The notes: a model not told the origin generated them from the sequence alone. A stretch of DNA of 32,252 nucleotides from an uncultured Saprospiraceae bacterium (GCA_937941095.1 CALDYJ010000150.1:1-32252), one strand, 5' to 3'. Positions 8,766 to 16,902 are shown, counted from the first letter of the stretch. A program made the numbers and translations.

Positions 8766-9454
8766 TGATTAAGTTTTTAGCTTGGAACATTCAGCAAGGT
8801 GGAGGATCCAGAGTTTTAGGGATCATTAATTTTATTGCTAGCCAAAAAGCGGATGTTTTGGTGTTAAGTGAATTTAGAAACAATAAACAGGGAATTTTAT
8901 TAAGGCATAAACTTTTAGAAAGAAAATACTTATTCCAATATGTTTCTTTAGGCACTTCAGATACAAATTCTGTTTTAATTGCAAGTAAATTTCCTTGCCA
9001 TTCAAGATTGTTTCATGGCACAGATTTAGATTTTGCACATGATGTTATTGCGACAGATTTTGATGCCTTCCACCTATATGGCGTTTATCTTCCTCATAAG
9101 AAAAAACATAAACTACTTAATCTCCTTGAAAAAGAAGTTCTAGTGCATACACCTGGAATCGTCATGGGTGATTTTAATACCGGCAAAAATTTTATTGATC
9201 AAAAAGGCAGTAGTTTTTGGTATACTGATGAGCTTAAAAAATTCGAAAAAGCTGGAATGGTCGATGCTTTTCGACACATCAATGGAGACGTAGAATCTTA
9301 CTCTTGGATCAGTCATCAAGGAAATGGTTATCGCTATGACCACATCTATGTTCATGAGGATTTGATTCCTATCGTAAAAACATGCGATTATATTCACTCG
9401 GCTAGAGAAAACAAATTGAGCGACCACTCCCCTATGTTTTTAGAGTTAGGATAA
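8765..9454 (+). CDS. endonuclease/exonuclease/phosphatase family nuclease, exonuclease III-like
   Basis: Metal-dependent phosphodiesterase fold, 229 aa. The family's active-site residues are visible in order: Asn8 in AWNIQ, Glu36 in LSEFR, Asp136 and Asn138 in GDFN, Asp192 in RYDHIYV, and the terminal SDH triad Ser219-Asp220-His221. The YSWIS...YRYDHIYV arrangement followed by SDHSP resembles exonuclease III/AP endonucleases more than sphingomyelinases. There is no signal peptide, so it acts in the cytoplasm. The start overlaps the ku stop by one base, making it the third member of the NHEJ operon. It could trim or process break ends or abasic ends before joining; that role is an inference. 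At 229 aa it is somewhat shorter than E. coli ExoIII. Confidence 0.85.
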   Translation: MIKFLAWNIQQGGGSRVLGIINFIASQKADVLVLSEFRNNKQGILLRHKLLERKYLFQYVSLGTSDTNSVLIASKFPCHSRLFHGTDLDFAHDVIATDFDAFHLYGVYLPHKKKHKLLNLLEKEVLVHTPGIVMGDFNTGKNFIDQKGSSFWYTDELKKFEKAGMVDAFRHINGDVESYSWISHQGNGYRYDHIYVHEDLIPIVKTCDYIHSARENKLSDHSPMFLELG

Positions 9455-9466
9455 TTTTATTATCCT
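9448..9466. terminator. weak hairpin spanning the two convergent stop codons
   Basis: A 7-bp perfect inverted repeat (9448-9454 and 9460-9466, 5-base A/T loop) covers both the nuclease stop codon and the stop codon of the convergent sigma-like gene. The stem is short and AT-rich and the following U-tract is poor, so terminator activity is uncertain. Confidence 0.3.
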
Positions 9467-10245
9467 GCTAAATATTTTGTGTGACAATTTTCGATTTTTA
9501 CTTCTACCTTTTCTTTTAAAATTATTGTGATCGCATTTCTAATAATTTTGAAAAAATCAAAATTCAACAAGAATCCAGCATCGCTTTTCTGCAATTTATC
9601 AAATAGCAGAAAATCGCCTTCTATAAAGCTATTCCTATAATACCTTTCTATCAAAGCTTGATTTTCCACTTTGATGTTCAATGCCACATTAAGGTTTTGA
9701 TTATTTGGGTAGACTGATCTTAATAAATCATTGACTAACTTTTGTTTTTGACGGTGCAAATCATTCAAGCTAAGCTTCGTTTCTTCTTTAATTATTGAGT
9801 TGGGCTTTTTCTGAAAATATACATCGTGAAGAATTTTTTGATCACTGCTACTGAACTGTTTGATCAAAATTGCGGCTTTATCACTTTCTTCCAAATATTC
9901 AAAGTCGAAAAAATCTTCATCTTCAATTTCGATAAGGCGTTCTGGAATTGCTATTAAAAACTTTTTTCGAGTAGTTTGAAAGATGTGATGCTGCCATTTT
10001 TCGAAGGCAATGGAATGGATATAGACTTGTACCGAATCTATTGGGGAGAAAGAAGGTTTCTTAATGGTGCACAAAAAATTTACTAAGGTCTCCTTGTAAA
10101 GCTGATCGGCTTCTTTTTGGGTGCCCCAATTTCTAGTGACCAAGGTATTGACGACAGTATAGTGCTCTTTATATAACTTATCTATACTGTTTAAGTCTTC
10201 GTTTTTTAAAGAGTCGAAATACAAATACTCTTCTAATTTTATCAT
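9460..10245 (-). CDS. divergent sigma-70/ECF-like protein
   Basis: Protein of 261 aa with no signal peptide. Residues about 17-90 look like sigma region 2 (LYKEHYTVVNTLV, then a Trp-Gly-x-x-x-Glu-Ala-Asp-x-Leu-Tyr-x-Glu pattern, then an IHSIAFEKWQ helix). Residues about 125-170 look like a region 4 helix-turn-helix (FSSSDQKILHDVYF followed by SLNDLHRQKQKL). About 90 further residues have no recognised similarity. The usual DNA-contacting sequences are poorly conserved, so it may be a degraded or specialised sigma factor. It converges on the NHEJ operon with a 5-bp gap and diverges from the peroxidase gene. No anti-sigma gene is adjacent. Confidence 0.5.
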   Translation of the reverse strand: MIKLEEYLYFDSLKNEDLNSIDKLYKEHYTVVNTLVTRNWGTQKEADQLYKETLVNFLCTIKKPSFSPIDSVQVYIHSIAFEKWQHHIFQTTRKKFLIAIPERLIEIEDEDFFDFEYLEESDKAAILIKQFSSSDQKILHDVYFQKKPNSIIKEETKLSLNDLHRQKQKLVNDLLRSVYPNNQNLNVALNIKVENQALIERYYRNSFIEGDFLLFDKLQKSDAGFLLNFDFFKIIRNAITIILKEKVEVKIENCHTKYLAG

Positions 10246-10270
10246 ATTAGATTTAGTTTCAAGCTTTAAA

Positions 10271-10278
10271 CAAATTTA
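10271..10278 (-). promoter_or_regulatory. candidate -7 element for the sigma-like gene
   Basis: On the minus strand this is TAAATTTG, an exact TAnnTTTG match, 26 bp upstream of the start at 10245. No TTG box is present at the expected 17-23 bp further upstream, so this is a half-match only. Confidence 0.35.
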
Positions 10279-10452
10279 GGTAAAATATTCGATTTTAGTT
10301 CTATTTGATTTAAAATCTGCTTCATTTTATGAAACTTATTGTAGAAATCTATCATCTTTAAAATACCCTAAATGCGTTAACTTTCAAAGTTATAATGTCT
10401 TTATCTTTACACTTTAGTTTCCTACAACTTTATTGGTCATAAAAATTTTAAA

Positions 10453-12891
10453 ATGCAAGATTACATCAATCTAATGCTATGTGCATTGTGTGCATTCTTT
10501 TGTATACCAGAGGCATATAACCAACAAGTTGATCCAAACATTCCACCTTTGGGCTGCTTAATTTTTAAAGGAGCTTGTGAAGATAAGCCTAACAGAGAAG
10601 TCATTAATACTTATCTGTATAGAACCATGAATGGATCTTATAATAGTTTTTATGATGTTAATAAGGGAAAGGCTCACACTCCTTTTATTAGAAGATATAA
10701 TAATGCTGCTTATGATATTGATGGGCAGTCAATGGTTGATAGAGGGAATCCTCGTGATATAAGTAATCTAGTATGCCAACAAAATGAAAACATCCCTGAT
10801 CCAGATGGGCTTTCCAATATGGTTTTTACTTTTTTGCAATTCTTAGATCACGACATTACTGCAACAGAAGAAGGCAATGATGAACTTGCACCAATCAGCA
10901 TCCCTGCAGGTGATCCTTATTTTGATCCATTTAATACTGGTCAAGAAAGTTTGCCTTTTACAAGGGTAGCATTTGAAGAAGGTACTGGTACAGATCAATC
11001 CAACCCAAGACAACAAATAAACTCTATAACTTCATGGATCGATGCTTCTATGATCTATGGATCAGACCTTGAAAGAATGCAATGGCTTAGAAGTGGGGTT
11101 GAAGGAAAATTAAGAAAATCAAATTCTCCAAATGGGAACCTTTTACCGTATAATACAATTGACGGTTCTTATGATTCGGAAATCGATCCCAATGCCCCTT
11201 TTATGCAAGGCAACATGAACCCCGATGGTACTTATAATAAGATTTTCGTGTCGGGTGATGTAAGAGCAAATGAGCAGATAGGATTAACAGCTATGCATAC
11301 TATCTTTATGAGAGAACATAATAGAATATGTGATCAATTAGTCAGTCAAGGAATAACAAACGATGAAAAGAATTTTCAGTATGCAAGAAAAATAGTAGGT
11401 GGAATTATTCAATCAATCGTCTACAATGAATTACTTCCAGCTTTAGGAATTTATACAGGTAATCAACAGTACAATCCTTATAAAAGTCCAGACATTTTCA
11501 ATGAATTCGCAACGGCTGCCTTTAGATTGGGTCATACAATGTTGTCAGAAGATATCCTTATCGTATCGAATGATTGTGAAGAAGAAAGTAAACTATTAAG
11601 CGATGCTTTTTTTAGACCATCTTTTTTTAGAGAAAATGACCTTGCTAATTTAATGCGTGGATTAGCAAGTCAAACACAAGAGAAGGTTGATGCTAAAATA
11701 GTAGATGGCGTCAGAAATTTTCTTTTTGGACCTCCTGGTGCAGGCGGATTGGATTTAGCAAGTTTAAACATTCAAAGAGGAAGAGATCATGGATTACCAG
11801 ACTTCAATACAATTAGAAGTAATTTTGGTTTGAGTAAATACTCAAACATAAATCAAATTTCAAGCGATCCTGAAGTCCAAGAAGCACTTAGCTTAGCTTA
11901 TGGTGATGTTGATAACATTGATGCATGGATAGGCATGTTGTGTGAGGATAACTTGAATGGTTCCGCCGTAGGTCAAACTTTACACAAGATACTTTCTTTA
12001 CAATTCATCAACATAAGACAAAGTGATCGTTTCTATTATAGTAGAGATCCTTTATTAAGATGGTCACAAAAGAATGCAATTTCTAATACAAAACTAGCAG
12101 ATGTAATCAATAGAAATACTTCTTCTGATGATCTATCAAATGTATTTTTTGCAAAAGCTTGTGAAACGACTCTTACTTATTGCGAAGCAGCAGGAGAATC
12201 TACATATTATGAATGGATTAAAAAAATTGGCATAAACAATCATTATCATAAGTCTGGAAATGATCAAGGATATGGCGACTATACAGATCAGGTCATTCCT
12301 TTAAGGAAAAACATTAACAACAGCGTTTTCTTAAAACCCGGCTTTTCAAACGGTTGGTATAGAGAACACTGGACTATTTCAATAGACTATAATGACAATG
12401 GAATTTTTGAATATAATGAAATTGCTTTTAAAAGAAATAGGTTTGGGAATGTGTATGGAAATCTATGGATTCCTTCTCATATTCAAAATGGAAACTATAG
12501 GATGAGAATAACGATGAAGTATGGTTCTTACGCAGACGCTTGTACTTCTTTTGATTATGGTGAAGTAGAAGATTATACAGTTGAAATAAAAGATGGATGG
12601 AATTCTAGATTAGAGGCAAGTGAATTTAAAGATACAGAGGTAAGTGTTTATCCTAATCCGACTGTAAGCATAAGTAATGTATTAATTGATAGTCCTAAAT
12701 CACAAATGGTTAACATAGAAACCTATAATCCATTAGGTCAACTGATAAGTAAATTTTCTTCAGAGTTGACTCTCGGAAAAAACCAAATAGAAATGGACTT
12801 TAGTCATTTATCAAATGGTAATTATTACATTAAAATTTCTAGCAAAGATGGATTGTTGTCTACTGAAAAAATTATAATCAACAGACCTTAG
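10453..12891 (+). CDS. secreted animal-type haem peroxidase with GEVEDY and T9SS sorting domains
   Basis: Protein of 812 aa. A signal peptide (about 1-24) is followed by a peroxidasin/myeloperoxidase-type catalytic domain (about 25-575). It keeps Gln129, Asp132 and distal His133 in the QFLDHD motif, Arg271 and Glu274 in GDVRANEQ, proximal His361 in FRLGHTM, and the NIQRGRDHG signature. These correspond to the haem-linking and catalytic residues of myeloperoxidase. Next is a module ending in GEVEDYTVEI (about 577-712), and then a C-terminal T9SS sorting domain (about 727-812; SVYPNPT, then NGNYYIKI). It is therefore predicted to be secreted through the outer membrane or surface-attached, and to oxidise halides or phenols with hydrogen peroxide. 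No dedicated partner is encoded nearby. Confidence 0.92.
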   Translation: MQDYINLMLCALCAFFCIPEAYNQQVDPNIPPLGCLIFKGACEDKPNREVINTYLYRTMNGSYNSFYDVNKGKAHTPFIRRYNNAAYDIDGQSMVDRGNPRDISNLVCQQNENIPDPDGLSNMVFTFLQFLDHDITATEEGNDELAPISIPAGDPYFDPFNTGQESLPFTRVAFEEGTGTDQSNPRQQINSITSWIDASMIYGSDLERMQWLRSGVEGKLRKSNSPNGNLLPYNTIDGSYDSEIDPNAPFMQGNMNPDGTYNKIFVSGDVRANEQIGLTAMHTIFMREHNRICDQLVSQGITNDEKNFQYARKIVGGIIQSIVYNELLPALGIYTGNQQYNPYKSPDIFNEFATAAFRLGHTMLSEDILIVSNDCEEESKLLSDAFFRPSFFRENDLANLMRGLASQTQEKVDAKIVDGVRNFLFGPPGAGGLDLASLNIQRGRDHGLPDFNTIRSNFGLSKYSNINQISSDPEVQEALSLAYGDVDNIDAWIGMLCEDNLNGSAVGQTLHKILSLQFINIRQSDRFYYSRDPLLRWSQKNAISNTKLADVINRNTSSDDLSNVFFAKACETTLTYCEAAGESTYYEWIKKIGINNHYHKSGNDQGYGDYTDQVIPLRKNINNSVFLKPGFSNGWYREHWTISIDYNDNGIFEYNEIAFKRNRFGNVYGNLWIPSHIQNGNYRMRITMKYGSYADACTSFDYGEVEDYTVEIKDGWNSRLEASEFKDTEVSVYPNPTVSISNVLIDSPKSQMVNIETYNPLGQLISKFSSELTLGKNQIEMDFSHLSNGNYYIKISSKDGLLSTEKIIINRP

Positions 12892-13482
12892 TTACATTTC
12901 GGATACATTGTTAATGGGTCTTATTAAATTAAAAGCAAGTCCATTCAGCTTGCTTTTAATTTCTGACTCTAATGTTTTATAAACATAGTCCTTCGAGAAA
13001 GTTGGGTGCGCAAGATAAGTGTCTGCCATATCTAAAACTAAACAACAAATGAGGTCATTCTTGTTATTGTTTATGATCTTTTCAATTAATATCCAAAAAT
13101 ACCAATCTTGATTTTCTTCAAACGATGAAGGAAAAAAATTCTCAAAAAGCAAAAGCGCTTTAACCCACCATTTTCTTTTATGGTATTGATTTACCACCCT
13201 GATCAATCTTAAACTATCGTTAATTTTTTCTACAAAATGCTGAGCCAATGGAAATGGTGAGGCTACAATGTCTGAAACATCTGGCTCCACCGGACTTTGC
13301 TTTCTTCTTTTATAATTTTTTACTTCTATTAAATGGATTTTTCCAACTTTATTAATCAAAATAAAATCAACTCCTTTTAATCCAGAGCCACTTAAAATAT
13401 TATAATATTTATGGTCATCAAACTTTTTAACAAAGCAATCAGCACCAAATTTAAAACATATGTCACTTTCAATAAAATTCAT
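12892..13482 (-). CDS. PD-(D/E)XK nuclease-like protein
   Basis: Protein of 196 aa, no signal peptide. Residues 38-60 have the Mrr/NERD-like restriction-endonuclease pattern: Asp39 in GVDFILI, then Glu53 and Lys55 in LIEVKNYKRR. The remainder (about 80-196) is hydrophobic/aromatic-rich with no family I recognise. The active-site trio suggests a metal-dependent nuclease, but no partner such as a methylase or helicase is adjacent. Its stop codon abuts the convergent peroxidase stop with no intervening base. It could also be a catalytically inactive DNA-binding relative. Confidence 0.55.
   Translation of the reverse strand: MNFIESDICFKFGADCFVKKFDDHKYYNILSGSGLKGVDFILINKVGKIHLIEVKNYKRRKQSPVEPDVSDIVASPFPLAQHFVEKINDSLRLIRVVNQYHKRKWWVKALLLFENFFPSSFEENQDWYFWILIEKIINNNKNDLICCLVLDMADTYLAHPTFSKDYVYKTLESEIKSKLNGLAFNLIRPINNVSEM
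12931..12957 (+). terminator. predicted peroxidase terminator inside the convergent gene
   Basis: A perfect 9-bp stem AAAAGCAAG/CTTGCTTTT with a 9-base loop (12940-12948) lies 40 bp past the peroxidase stop, followed by AATTT. It falls within the last codons of the nuclease-like gene on the other strand. Because the stem ends are A/T tracts on both sides, it could act in either direction, but on the minus strand it would truncate the gene's own message. Confidence 0.45.
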
Positions 13483-13570
13483 TAAATAAATTGGTTAGGT
13501 AACGGACAATCCCATTTTAAAATGCCTATTCTTATTCATAGCATGAAAAATTTCTTTTAATTTTAAATTA

Positions 13571-14626
13571 ATGAATATTTATAACTTAAAAATAATCATC
13601 TCCACTTTTGTTGTAACATGCTTTTTCAGCATGAGTTGTCCAGTAAAATACACTCTTAAAAGCCATGACTTGAGGCTAAGTAAAAAAGCCTTGGAATTAA
13701 TTAAAGAAGGTCCCCTCAAAGGAATGACCTTAGGTATGCATTCTGACGATTACGAATACAACTACATAAATCAAATAAAAGAAATTAAAGCATTAAATGC
13801 GGCTTGGATTCAATTAAACATAAAGTTTTATCAAGAAGACATTCATTCTAATGAAATTAAAGTTCCTGAAGCTGATTCATACTTTTGGGATCAGCTAAAC
13901 AACACCATAAAGCAGTCAAAAGATCTTGGGTTTAAGGTAGCTTTATTACCGATTGTATTATTAGAAAACAGAGGAGAAGGTGACTGGAGAGGCAAGATCA
14001 GTCCAAGTGATAAAAAAGCATGGTACTTTTCCTACAATAGCTTAATTTCAAAAATAGCCAAAATAGCAAACAATCATGGACTAGAAATATTATCTATAGG
14101 CTCCGAATTTTGTAGTATGCAAACGGATAAAGCAGCTTGGTTGGACATCATTACTACTTGCAGAGAAGAATTTAATGGCTGTATTATTTATTCAGCAAAT
14201 TGGGATGCTATTGAAGAAGTTGATTTTGCTGATCACCTAGATTTTTTAGGCATTACAGCTTATTTTAGTTTAGGGACTTCCAATAAGCCTAGTTTTGGAG
14301 ACTTGCTTCTAGAATGGGATCTACTTAAAAGCAAAATTTTACGTCTTCAAAATGACAAAAAAACACCTTTCTTATTTACTGAATTAGGCTATGCTTCTCA
14401 AGATGGAACGAGCACAAATCCATGGAATTATAGACTCTCAGACAAGGTTGACGAAACAGAACAAAGCCTATGTTATCAAGCATTTATTAATACTTGGCAA
14501 GCAGAAAAACAGTTTTTTGGCGTTTTTATTTACGATTGGTTTGGAGAAGGAGGAGCTAAAGATTTAGGGTATACTGTTAAAAATAAAGCCGCAGAACCTT
14601 TTATTAGGTCATGGTTTTGTGACTAG
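13571..14626 (+). CDS. glycoside hydrolase GH113-like lipoprotein
   Basis: Protein of 351 aa with a lipoprotein signal peptide (lipobox FSMSC, Cys23). The body reads as a TIM-barrel glycosidase. The likely acid/base Glu179 sits in SIGSEF after the fourth strand, and the likely nucleophile Glu271 in LFTELGYAS, with a C-terminal GVFIYDWFGEGG strand. This layout is that of the GH113 beta-mannanase clan (clan GH-A) and related uncharacterised Bacteroidota proteins. Substrate is unproven; mannan is the known GH113 substrate. It is likely anchored in the outer or periplasmic membrane. No sugar-uptake genes are adjacent, so a polysaccharide-utilisation locus is not indicated. Confidence 0.75.
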   Translation: MNIYNLKIIISTFVVTCFFSMSCPVKYTLKSHDLRLSKKALELIKEGPLKGMTLGMHSDDYEYNYINQIKEIKALNAAWIQLNIKFYQEDIHSNEIKVPEADSYFWDQLNNTIKQSKDLGFKVALLPIVLLENRGEGDWRGKISPSDKKAWYFSYNSLISKIAKIANNHGLEILSIGSEFCSMQTDKAAWLDIITTCREEFNGCIIYSANWDAIEEVDFADHLDFLGITAYFSLGTSNKPSFGDLLLEWDLLKSKILRLQNDKKTPFLFTELGYASQDGTSTNPWNYRLSDKVDETEQSLCYQAFINTWQAEKQFFGVFIYDWFGEGGAKDLGYTVKNKAAEPFIRSWFCD

Positions 14627-14672
14627 GCACAATATCTTTCTAAACAATTCCTATCATTTGAGGTTTTTATGA

Positions 14673-14680
14673 TAAATTTG
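14673..14680 (+). promoter_or_regulatory. candidate -7 element for the DUF2911 gene
   Basis: TAAATTTG matches TAnnTTTG exactly and lies 34 bp upstream of the start at 14714, a plausible leader length. A TTTG lies at 14657-14660 but the 12-bp gap is shorter than the usual 17-23 bp, so only the -7 element is supported. Confidence 0.4.
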
Positions 14681-14713
14681 CCAATCATTTATAATTAAAA
14701 TTTAAAACTCAAA

Positions 14714-15568
14714 ATGAAAAATTTACTGTTTATACTAGTATGTACTTTGGGATTTGTCTTCAGTACCGATGCCCAAATCAAAACTCCGGCTCCTAGTCAG
14801 TCTTGTAAAATTGAGCAAGGTGTTGGATTAACAAAAGTTATCATTGAATACTCAAGACCAAATGTCAAAGGTAGAGAGCTTTTTGTAGAAGTCGAAGAAT
14901 TTGGACAGATGTGGAGAACAGGTGCAAATGCAACTACAAAAATCACTTTTGAAGATGATGTGAAATTAGAAGGAAAAGAAGTTAAAAAAGGAACTTATGG
15001 TTTGTATTCTATTCCTGGAAAGGAAAAATGGACTGTAATGTTAACTTCTGATTTAAAACTTAATGGGAATGTAGCAAAGTATGATGTCGCTAAGGAAGTA
15101 GTCAGGTTTGATGTACAAACTCAAGAAATGCCTGTTAACATCGAGACCTTCACAATTGATATTGGAGACATCGAAGATGATGGAGCACTAATTTCATTAA
15201 TGTGGGGAACATATTTAGTTTCTTTCCAAATGGATTTAGATACAGACACTCAAGTGATGGAGCAAATTGAAAATGCTCTAGCAGGTACTTCAAAAGGTGA
15301 ATACTATTCAGCTGGTTCTTATTATTTCAGGAAAGGAAAAGATATGAACAAAGCCCTAGAATATGTTAGAAAAGCAAATGAGATGGGCGAGCCTAAATTC
15401 TGGCAAGTATACAAAGAAGCTGAAATTTTAGCTGAACTAGGACAATTTAAAGAAGCTTTAGAAGTTTCACAAAAGTCCCTTGATCTTGCAAAAGCTGCGG
15501 ATTACAAACCATACATCAAAAGGAATGAAGATTTTATAAAAAAATACATAGCTAAGGCTAAGAACTAA
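14714..15568 (+). CDS. DUF2911 domain-containing secreted protein
   Basis: Protein of 284 aa: signal peptide (about 1-20), then a DUF2911 domain (about 24-170). Typical family landmarks are an early PSQ stretch, EYSRPNVKGR, MWRTGANATT and GTYGLYSIPG. The C-terminal part (about 180-284) is helical and looks like two tetratricopeptide-type repeats (a KALEYVRKANEMGEP segment, then EALEVSQKSLDLA). DUF2911 proteins are common, secreted and of unknown function in Bacteroidota. The gene has its own candidate promoter and ends at a strong terminator at 15583-15623. Confidence 0.9.
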   Translation: MKNLLFILVCTLGFVFSTDAQIKTPAPSQSCKIEQGVGLTKVIIEYSRPNVKGRELFVEVEEFGQMWRTGANATTKITFEDDVKLEGKEVKKGTYGLYSIPGKEKWTVMLTSDLKLNGNVAKYDVAKEVVRFDVQTQEMPVNIETFTIDIGDIEDDGALISLMWGTYLVSFQMDLDTDTQVMEQIENALAGTSKGEYYSAGSYYFRKGKDMNKALEYVRKANEMGEPKFWQVYKEAEILAELGQFKEALEVSQKSLDLAKAADYKPYIKRNEDFIKKYIAKAKN

Positions 15569-15582
15569 ATTTACCTGTTAGT

Positions 15583-15623
15583 AAAAAAGGTCGGTTGCAT
15601 TAATTTGCAATCGACCTTTTTTT
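15583..15623. terminator. strong bidirectional rho-independent terminator
   Basis: A 17-bp stem (15583-15599 paired with 15606-15622, one G-T pair, 6-base loop) has an A-tract on one side and a T-tract on the other. It lies between the stops of two convergent genes (15568 plus, 15633 minus) and would serve both. Confidence 0.88.
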
Positions 15624-15632
15624 ATATTTTTT

Positions 15633-16388
15633 TTAAAAATTAAAATCAAATTCAATTTTCCAGGCATCTGATTTTTTTGACCATATTAAAACATACTGCC
15701 CTTCACCAGAACTGATGTAAGTTCCTATTTCAAAAATCAGAGAATCGCTTAGCGCCATCAAATGTCCTGGCATAAGTTTGATCTTCCAATTCGGTGCAGC
15801 CATGTATTTATATTTTGGAATCATCTCATCAATGCCATTATAGGTGATGCCATTGTTAAAATAAACAACATCCTGATGACAAGTTATTTTTAAAAGTTTA
15901 GTAGGTTGATGAGCATTAGAATATTCTTCCCATACCCTTCTTAAATTATTTGGGTGCTCTAAAATTGTTGAGGATGATTTTTCTATCTCCTTGATTAACT
16001 GGACTTCTATTTTCATAGCATCTTCTGTTTTTCTCCATGCAGTTATGTAAGCATAGCTTTTCTTAGCTTTAGTTATAAGGTAACCGATGTCTAAGGCATT
16101 TCCTCCTTGACCTTTCAAGGTTTTAGCGCTTTTGATCTTTTTAATTTTGCTCCATTCTTTTTTTAATGCTTTGCTTGCTTCTCCTCGTTTACTTGTCTTA
16201 TAAATTGAATCTTGCGGGTAGTTTAACATTGATGTTTCCAAGTAGAAGTCAGAGATGCTTTTAAGCAAAACTGGTTTATTCAAGCTCTTTTTCCAAGCCT
16301 TGTTTCTTTTCTTTACCTCTTTTTGAGCAATGAGTGGGCAGCTCCAGCAAAAAAGAATAATCATAATGTATTTGACAAAGCTGGACAT
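15633..16388 (-). CDS. secreted protein with NTF2/DUF4440-like C-terminal domain
   Basis: Protein of 251 aa with a signal peptide (about 1-21, ending PLIAQ). A Lys-rich helical middle (about 25-155) has no recognised similarity. The last 90 residues or so (about 162-251) resemble the cone-shaped SnoaL/NTF2-like fold: an early VVYF strand, an ITYNGIDEMIPKY helix, and a final GQYVLIWSKKSDAWKIEFDFN hairpin. NTF2-like domains bind small molecules or act as scaffolds; no catalytic residues can be named here. It is transcribed away from the zinc-ribbon cluster with only 34 bp between starts. Confidence 0.6.
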   Translation of the reverse strand: MSSFVKYIMIILFCWSCPLIAQKEVKKRNKAWKKSLNKPVLLKSISDFYLETSMLNYPQDSIYKTSKRGEASKALKKEWSKIKKIKSAKTLKGQGGNALDIGYLITKAKKSYAYITAWRKTEDAMKIEVQLIKEIEKSSSTILEHPNNLRRVWEEYSNAHQPTKLLKITCHQDVVYFNNGITYNGIDEMIPKYKYMAAPNWKIKLMPGHLMALSDSLIFEIGTYISSGEGQYVLIWSKKSDAWKIEFDFNF

Positions 16389-16422
16389 TTCTTATTTTTA
16401 CTTTAAATTAAAATAAAATCAG

Positions 16423-16647
16423 GTGAAAAAAAGTCATTCTTGCCCTAAATGCCATTCTACTTCTTTGATTATGGTGAAAGGAAATACTATGAATACATCG
16501 ACTGTCTATTCTTTGAACAACTATAATACTAAGTATATAGTCTTAAATAGATATTTATGTACGAATTGTGGTTTTGTAGAAAGCAATGCAAACTTTACAA
16601 AAAAAGAATCCAAGTGGTTAGATCAAACTTTATCAAAAGGCAAATAA
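16423..16647 (+). CDS. small zinc-ribbon protein (paralogue 1 of 3)
   Basis: A 74-aa protein starting at GTG; the preceding in-frame stop at 16414-16416 leaves no ATG alternative. Two CxxC knuckles (Cys7/Cys10 and Cys46/Cys49) form a typical zinc ribbon, joined by a linker containing KGNTMN. It is closely similar in length, Cys spacing and the LNRxLCTxCG segment to the next gene, so the two arose by tandem duplication. The ribbon could bind nucleic acid or protein. It starts 34 bp from the divergent gene at 16388. Confidence 0.75.
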   Translation: MKKSHSCPKCHSTSLIMVKGNTMNTSTVYSLNNYNTKYIVLNRYLCTNCGFVESNANFTKKESKWLDQTLSKGK

Positions 16648-16651
16648 TTGA

Positions 16652-16900
16652 ATGAAAGTTACAAAAACATGCCCAAAATGTAATAGTAAATCTTTTTTTA
16701 TAAAGAAGGGAAACACTATGAATCCATCAACCATCTTGTATCTTAACAAATGGAACACAAAATATTTGTTGTTGAATCGACACCTCTGTACTACTTGTGG
16801 CTACGTAGAAGATTATGCTGTTTTCACGCCAAAAAGTAGCAAGTGGATTGATGAATTATTGGAAAAAGGAGGAGGAGATTTAGAAAGCGAATACGTTTAA
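16652..16900 (+). CDS. small zinc-ribbon protein (paralogue 2 of 3)
   Basis: An 82-aa protein four bases after paralogue 1, with Cys7, Cys10, Cys46 and Cys49 at identical positions and shared KGNTMNxST and NTKYxxLNRxLCTxCG segments. It ends in an acidic/Gly-rich tail absent from paralogue 1. Operonic with both neighbours. Function unknown. Confidence 0.78.
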   Translation: MKVTKTCPKCNSKSFFIKKGNTMNPSTILYLNKWNTKYLLLNRHLCTTCGYVEDYAVFTPKSSKWIDELLEKGGGDLESEYV

Positions 16901-16902
16901 AC

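Noticed and set aside
10402..10409. TATCTTTA as a promoter element for the peroxidase gene
   Set aside because: It differs from TAnnTTTG at the final G and has no TTG box at the right distance, so it is too weak to list.
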